DNA from: Hahellaceae bacterium
Lineage (GTDB): Bacteria; Pseudomonadota; Gammaproteobacteria; Pseudomonadales; Oleiphilaceae
Assembly (NCBI GenBank): GCA_016716085.1
Contig: JADJWY010000008.1
Coordinates: forward strand, 310,001 to 374,000
DNA length: 64,000 nt
Direction of reading: 5' to 3'
The notes beneath the pieces are model-generated. The model did not search any database. It saw nothing but the letters and a program-made list of their open reading frames with translations, and was not told the origin of the DNA. Both the position numbers and the translations under genes were made by a program. Every line of letters starts with the position of its first letter. Position 1 is the stretch's first letter. Below are positions 61,635-64,000 of this stretch, one piece after another.

Positions 61635-62635
61635 GCGGATTTCTCGGGTGTGTCTGATGGGGTGTCCTGCGAATCACTCAGAGGAATATGTTGCTCGTAA
61701 GCGTCTACCTGAGCGGTCAGCGGTGCGATTTTGGAAAGGTCCAGGGGGCTTTTGTTGTATATCAATTCACACACAAAGCCCAGTGAAACCAGGAAAAAAG
61801 TGAGGTTCGTCAGCATAAGCATGATGGTGGCGTTGACCACGATCGGATCACCCTGACTGATATCGCCCAGTACTGAGAAGAAAAGTGCTGCGGCAAAAAC
61901 AAGGGGCAAGAGGGCAATGCGCACAAACCAGCGAACCGGGTGGCTGATCAATGACAGAACGGTTTTGATCATCAATAGGTCAAACAGCACTTTGTAAATG
62001 CGCGACAGACCATATTTGGACTCGCCGAACTGACGGGCATGGTGCTTGACCTTGACCTCGGCTACCTTGGCGCCACCCAAGGATAACAGGGCTGGAATAA
62101 AGCGATGCATCTCGTTGTAGAAAGGCATCTGCTTCATCACGTCTGCCCGATACACTTTCAGTGAGCAGCCATTATCCTTGATCGGAACGCCGGTCACTTT
62201 ACCAATGATTTTATTGGCGATACGGGAAGGAATCTTGCGGGTGACCAGTTTGTCCTGGCGGTTATGACGCCAGCCAACGACGATATCATAGCCTTCTCGC
62301 AGTTTGGCAACCATGTCCGGAATGTCGGAGGGGTCATTTTGCAAGTCGCCGTCCATCGTAACGATGACAGGTGCCCGTGCATTGTCGATCCCGGCCGCCA
62401 TGGCCGGTGTCTGACCGTAATTTTTGCGAAAATCTATGACGCGTAGGAAAGGGTTTTTCGCTGCAATGCCGGAGGCAATTTCAAAGGTCTTGTCCTTGCT
62501 GCCGTCATTAACAAACAGGATCTCGAATTTGCCTTTGAACGGTTCGAGAGCGGACACAATCCGTTCGAACATCAGTGTGACGTTATCCTGTTCGTTATAG
62601 AGCGGTACAACGATAGAGAGTTCTGGTTGATTCAT
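61631..62635 (-). CDS. Glycosyltransferase family 2, ArnC/DPM-like
   Basis: 334 residues. S-I-V-V-P-L-Y-N-E-Q-D (7-17), V-N-D-G-S-K-D, T-M-D-G-D-L-Q-N-D-P (about 92-101, catalytic Asp cluster) and K-V-Y-R-A-D; two C-terminal helices (about 236-260 and 275-300). Probably moves a sugar from a nucleotide to undecaprenyl phosphate. Paired with the next glycosyltransferase; the pair faces the EPS operon from the other strand. Confidence 0.85.
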   Translation of the reverse strand: MNQPELSIVVPLYNEQDNVTLMFERIVSALEPFKGKFEILFVNDGSKDKTFEIASGIAAKNPFLRVIDFRKNYGQTPAMAAGIDNARAPVIVTMDGDLQNDPSDIPDMVAKLREGYDIVVGWRHNRQDKLVTRKIPSRIANKIIGKVTGVPIKDNGCSLKVYRADVMKQMPFYNEMHRFIPALLSLGGAKVAEVKVKHHARQFGESKYGLSRIYKVLFDLLMIKTVLSLISHPVRWFVRIALLPLVFAAALFFSVLGDISQGDPIVVNATIMLMLTNLTFFLVSLGFVCELIYNKSPLDLSKIAPLTAQVDAYEQHIPLSDSQDTPSDTPEKSA

Positions 62636-62867
62636 CCCTGCTTCTCAGGAGTCGGTTGAACGAAATCGGTGCAATCACAGGCACACGGCATAAAGGGCCT
62701 ATGTGCACAGTGTTTAATATAGACGAAATCAACGGGGGTGGTTAGCAGTGTCCTAAAAATCCTCTGCCAAACGCAGCCGGTAACCGTTCCATGTCTATGG
62801 CTGGCCAGATTATACGGCGAATTAGGCAGAGCTGATACCCCTGATCAGCCCTTGTCGGTTCATTTAC
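62636..62867. other. Intergenic region upstream of the glycosyltransferase pair
   Basis: 232 bp. Contains a minus-strand TATAAT (62814 to 62809) with no good -35 box, and an inverted repeat GCTGAT / ATCAGC (7-nt loop, near 62831-62849) just after the ligase stop. No gene is seen. Confidence 0.35.
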
Positions 62868-64000
62868 CTATATTTGCAATTCTGGCAACTGCGCGAATAG
62901 TTTCAGCGCCTCCGGGTTCGCCAGCGCACTCTGATTCTTCACGGGTTCACCATGTACAACCTGCCGGACGGCCAGCTCAACCAGTTTTCCGCTCAGTGTT
63001 CGCGGCAGATCCGCTACCTGGCAGATTACTTCTGGCACATGCCGGGGGGTGGCGTTGTCGCGAATCGTGGCGCGAATCAGCTGGCGTAAACTGTCGTCGA
63101 GGTTCTGACCGTCGCGGAGCTTTACAAACAGCACGATGCGCTCGTCGCTGCCCTGGCGCTGGCCGATGGCCAGGCTTTCCAAAACCGCGGGGATTTTTTC
63201 GACCTGGCGGTAAATTTCGGCAGTGCCGATACGTACGCCACCTGGATTCAGCACGGCATCAGAGCGGCCATGAATGATGATGCCCTGCTGACCGTTGCCA
63301 GGCTGACCAGTGCCATGCGGGATGAATTCACCGTAGTCCCCGTGCGCCCAGCGGTTGGGGAAGCGCGAAAAATAGGCATTGTAGAATTTGCTACCATCCG
63401 GGTCGTTCCAGAAGCCGATCGGCATGGAGGGGAAGGGGCTTTGGCAGACCAGTTCCCCTTTGCCGGTCTGTAACGGGCTGCCGCCTTCATCATAAAACGC
63501 TACATCCATTCCGAGGCCCGCACATTGCAGTTCACCCTGCCAGACCGGGAGTTGCGGGTTGCCGAGCGCAAAACAACTAACAATATCGGTCCCGCCGGAA
63601 ATACTCGCCAACAACACATCGGGTTTAACGTCTCGGTAAATATAATCGAAGCTCTCGTGAGACAGTGGGGAGCCGGTCGAAAGGATGGCCTGAAGTGCGG
63701 TAAGCGAGTGTTGGGTTCGGGGCGTGAGACCTGCTTTTTCGCAGGCGGCATAAAATTTGGCACCTGCACCAAAGGCGGTGATGCGTTCCTGGTCTGCCAG
63801 GTTGAATAAGCTGTCCGGTGTGGGGTGGAAGGGGGAGCCGTCATAAAGCACTACGGTGACATCCAGGGCCAGGGCGCTGACCAGCCAATTCCACATCATC
63901 CACCCGCAGGTCGTGTAGAAAAATAGGCGGTCGCGGCTTTTCAGGTCGGTATGCAGGCCCAGTTCCTTGACATGCTGAAGCAGAGTGCCGCCGACCGAGT
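62868..64000 (-). CDS. Acetoacetate-CoA ligase, 5' part missing (runs off the window)
   Basis: 377 codons are visible and the frame stays open to the window edge, so the start lies beyond 64000. S-G-G-T-D-I-V-S-C-F (about 35-45 residues before the midpoint), W-A-H-G-D-Y-G-E (adenylation motif), G-R-S-D-A-V-L-N-P-G-G-V-R-I-G-T-A-E-I-Y and the C-terminal L-S-G-K lysine segment fit the acetoacetyl-CoA synthetase branch of the acyl-adenylate family. Activates acetoacetate, for example from polyhydroxybutyrate or ketone turnover. Confidence 0.85.
   Translation of the reverse strand, partial: SVGGTLLQHVKELGLHTDLKSRDRLFFYTTCGWMMWNWLVSALALDVTVVLYDGSPFHPTPDSLFNLADQERITAFGAGAKFYAACEKAGLTPRTQHSLTALQAILSTGSPLSHESFDYIYRDVKPDVLLASISGGTDIVSCFALGNPQLPVWQGELQCAGLGMDVAFYDEGGSPLQTGKGELVCQSPFPSMPIGFWNDPDGSKFYNAYFSRFPNRWAHGDYGEFIPHGTGQPGNGQQGIIIHGRSDAVLNPGGVRIGTAEIYRQVEKIPAVLESLAIGQRQGSDERIVLFVKLRDGQNLDDSLRQLIRATIRDNATPRHVPEVICQVADLPRTLSGKLVELAVRQVVHGEPVKNQSALANPEALKLFAQLPELQI

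Overview
The window is chromosomal DNA of a free-living gammaproteobacterium in the Pseudomonadales/Oceanospirillales sphere (Marinobacter, Alcanivorax or Hahella-like; the genus cannot be fixed from sequence alone). The reasons are a complete Na+-NQR operon with its maturation factors, a class-I exosortase/EPS locus, and a gene order psrA-nagZ-mtnP-csiV-mfd-gap-nqrABCDEF-apbE-nqrM-sthA ... comEC-exbB-exbD-lpxK-trm112-kdsB-ptp-murB that is, from memory, nearly that of Pseudomonas aeruginosa PA3006 to PA2977. No tRNA, rRNA, CRISPR array, transposase or integrase is visible.

Region 1 (1-8 kb) is accessory. It has a large secreted choice-of-anchor-D protein with a 9-bp coding tandem repeat, followed by a cluster of small exported proteins that share a signal peptide and a short mature N-terminal motif (E-L-K-x-I-D-x-x-x-M-x-x-V-x-G-Q). 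Two of these genes, here called A (DUF6160-like) and B, lie in a 1.68-kb direct tandem repeat with the pattern A-B-A-B-A. Each A copy is preceded by a perfect CRP-type site placed as for a class II promoter. Only the middle A copy reads through; the two outer copies carry different single-base deletions within a few bases of each other. A diverged A paralogue lies upstream, and a more diverged relative lies downstream on the minus strand.

Region 2 (8-17 kb) holds DUF58 and TgpA (a transglutaminase pair), holB, an unknown zinc-finger membrane protein, a rhomboid-like protein that seems to have lost its catalytic residues, riboflavin synthase, a CBS-domain protein and an unknown membrane protein.

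Region 3 (17-37.7 kb) is core metabolism and envelope maintenance. psrA has two abutting PsrA-type operators over its own promoter. It is followed by an L,D-transpeptidase and nagZ (peptidoglycan), methylthioinosine phosphorylase, csiV, mfd, gap with a clear promoter, the sodium-pumping NADH:quinone oxidoreductase operon with apbE and nqrM, soluble transhydrogenase, a glycerophosphodiesterase, a DAHP synthase and a DUF2062 protein.

Region 4 (37.8-49.5 kb) is an envelope/lipid A operon: comEC, an ExbB/ExbD pair, msbA, lpxK (broken by one missing base, most likely a sequence error because the gene is normally essential), trm112, kdsB, a low-molecular-weight phosphatase, murB, a DUF1653 protein, a beta-CASP metallo-hydrolase and a saccharopine-dehydrogenase-like protein.

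Region 5 (49.5-62.6 kb) is an exopolysaccharide locus of the XrtA type: nucleotide-sugar dehydrogenase, exosortase A fused to an EpsI domain, initiating sugar transferase, export lipoprotein, chain-length protein, a CpsD-like ATPase lacking the P-loop lysine, outer-membrane barrel, polysaccharide deacetylase and three family 2 glycosyltransferases. A perfect 15-bp inverted repeat separates the convergent arms. The window ends inside an acetoacetate-CoA ligase gene on the minus strand.
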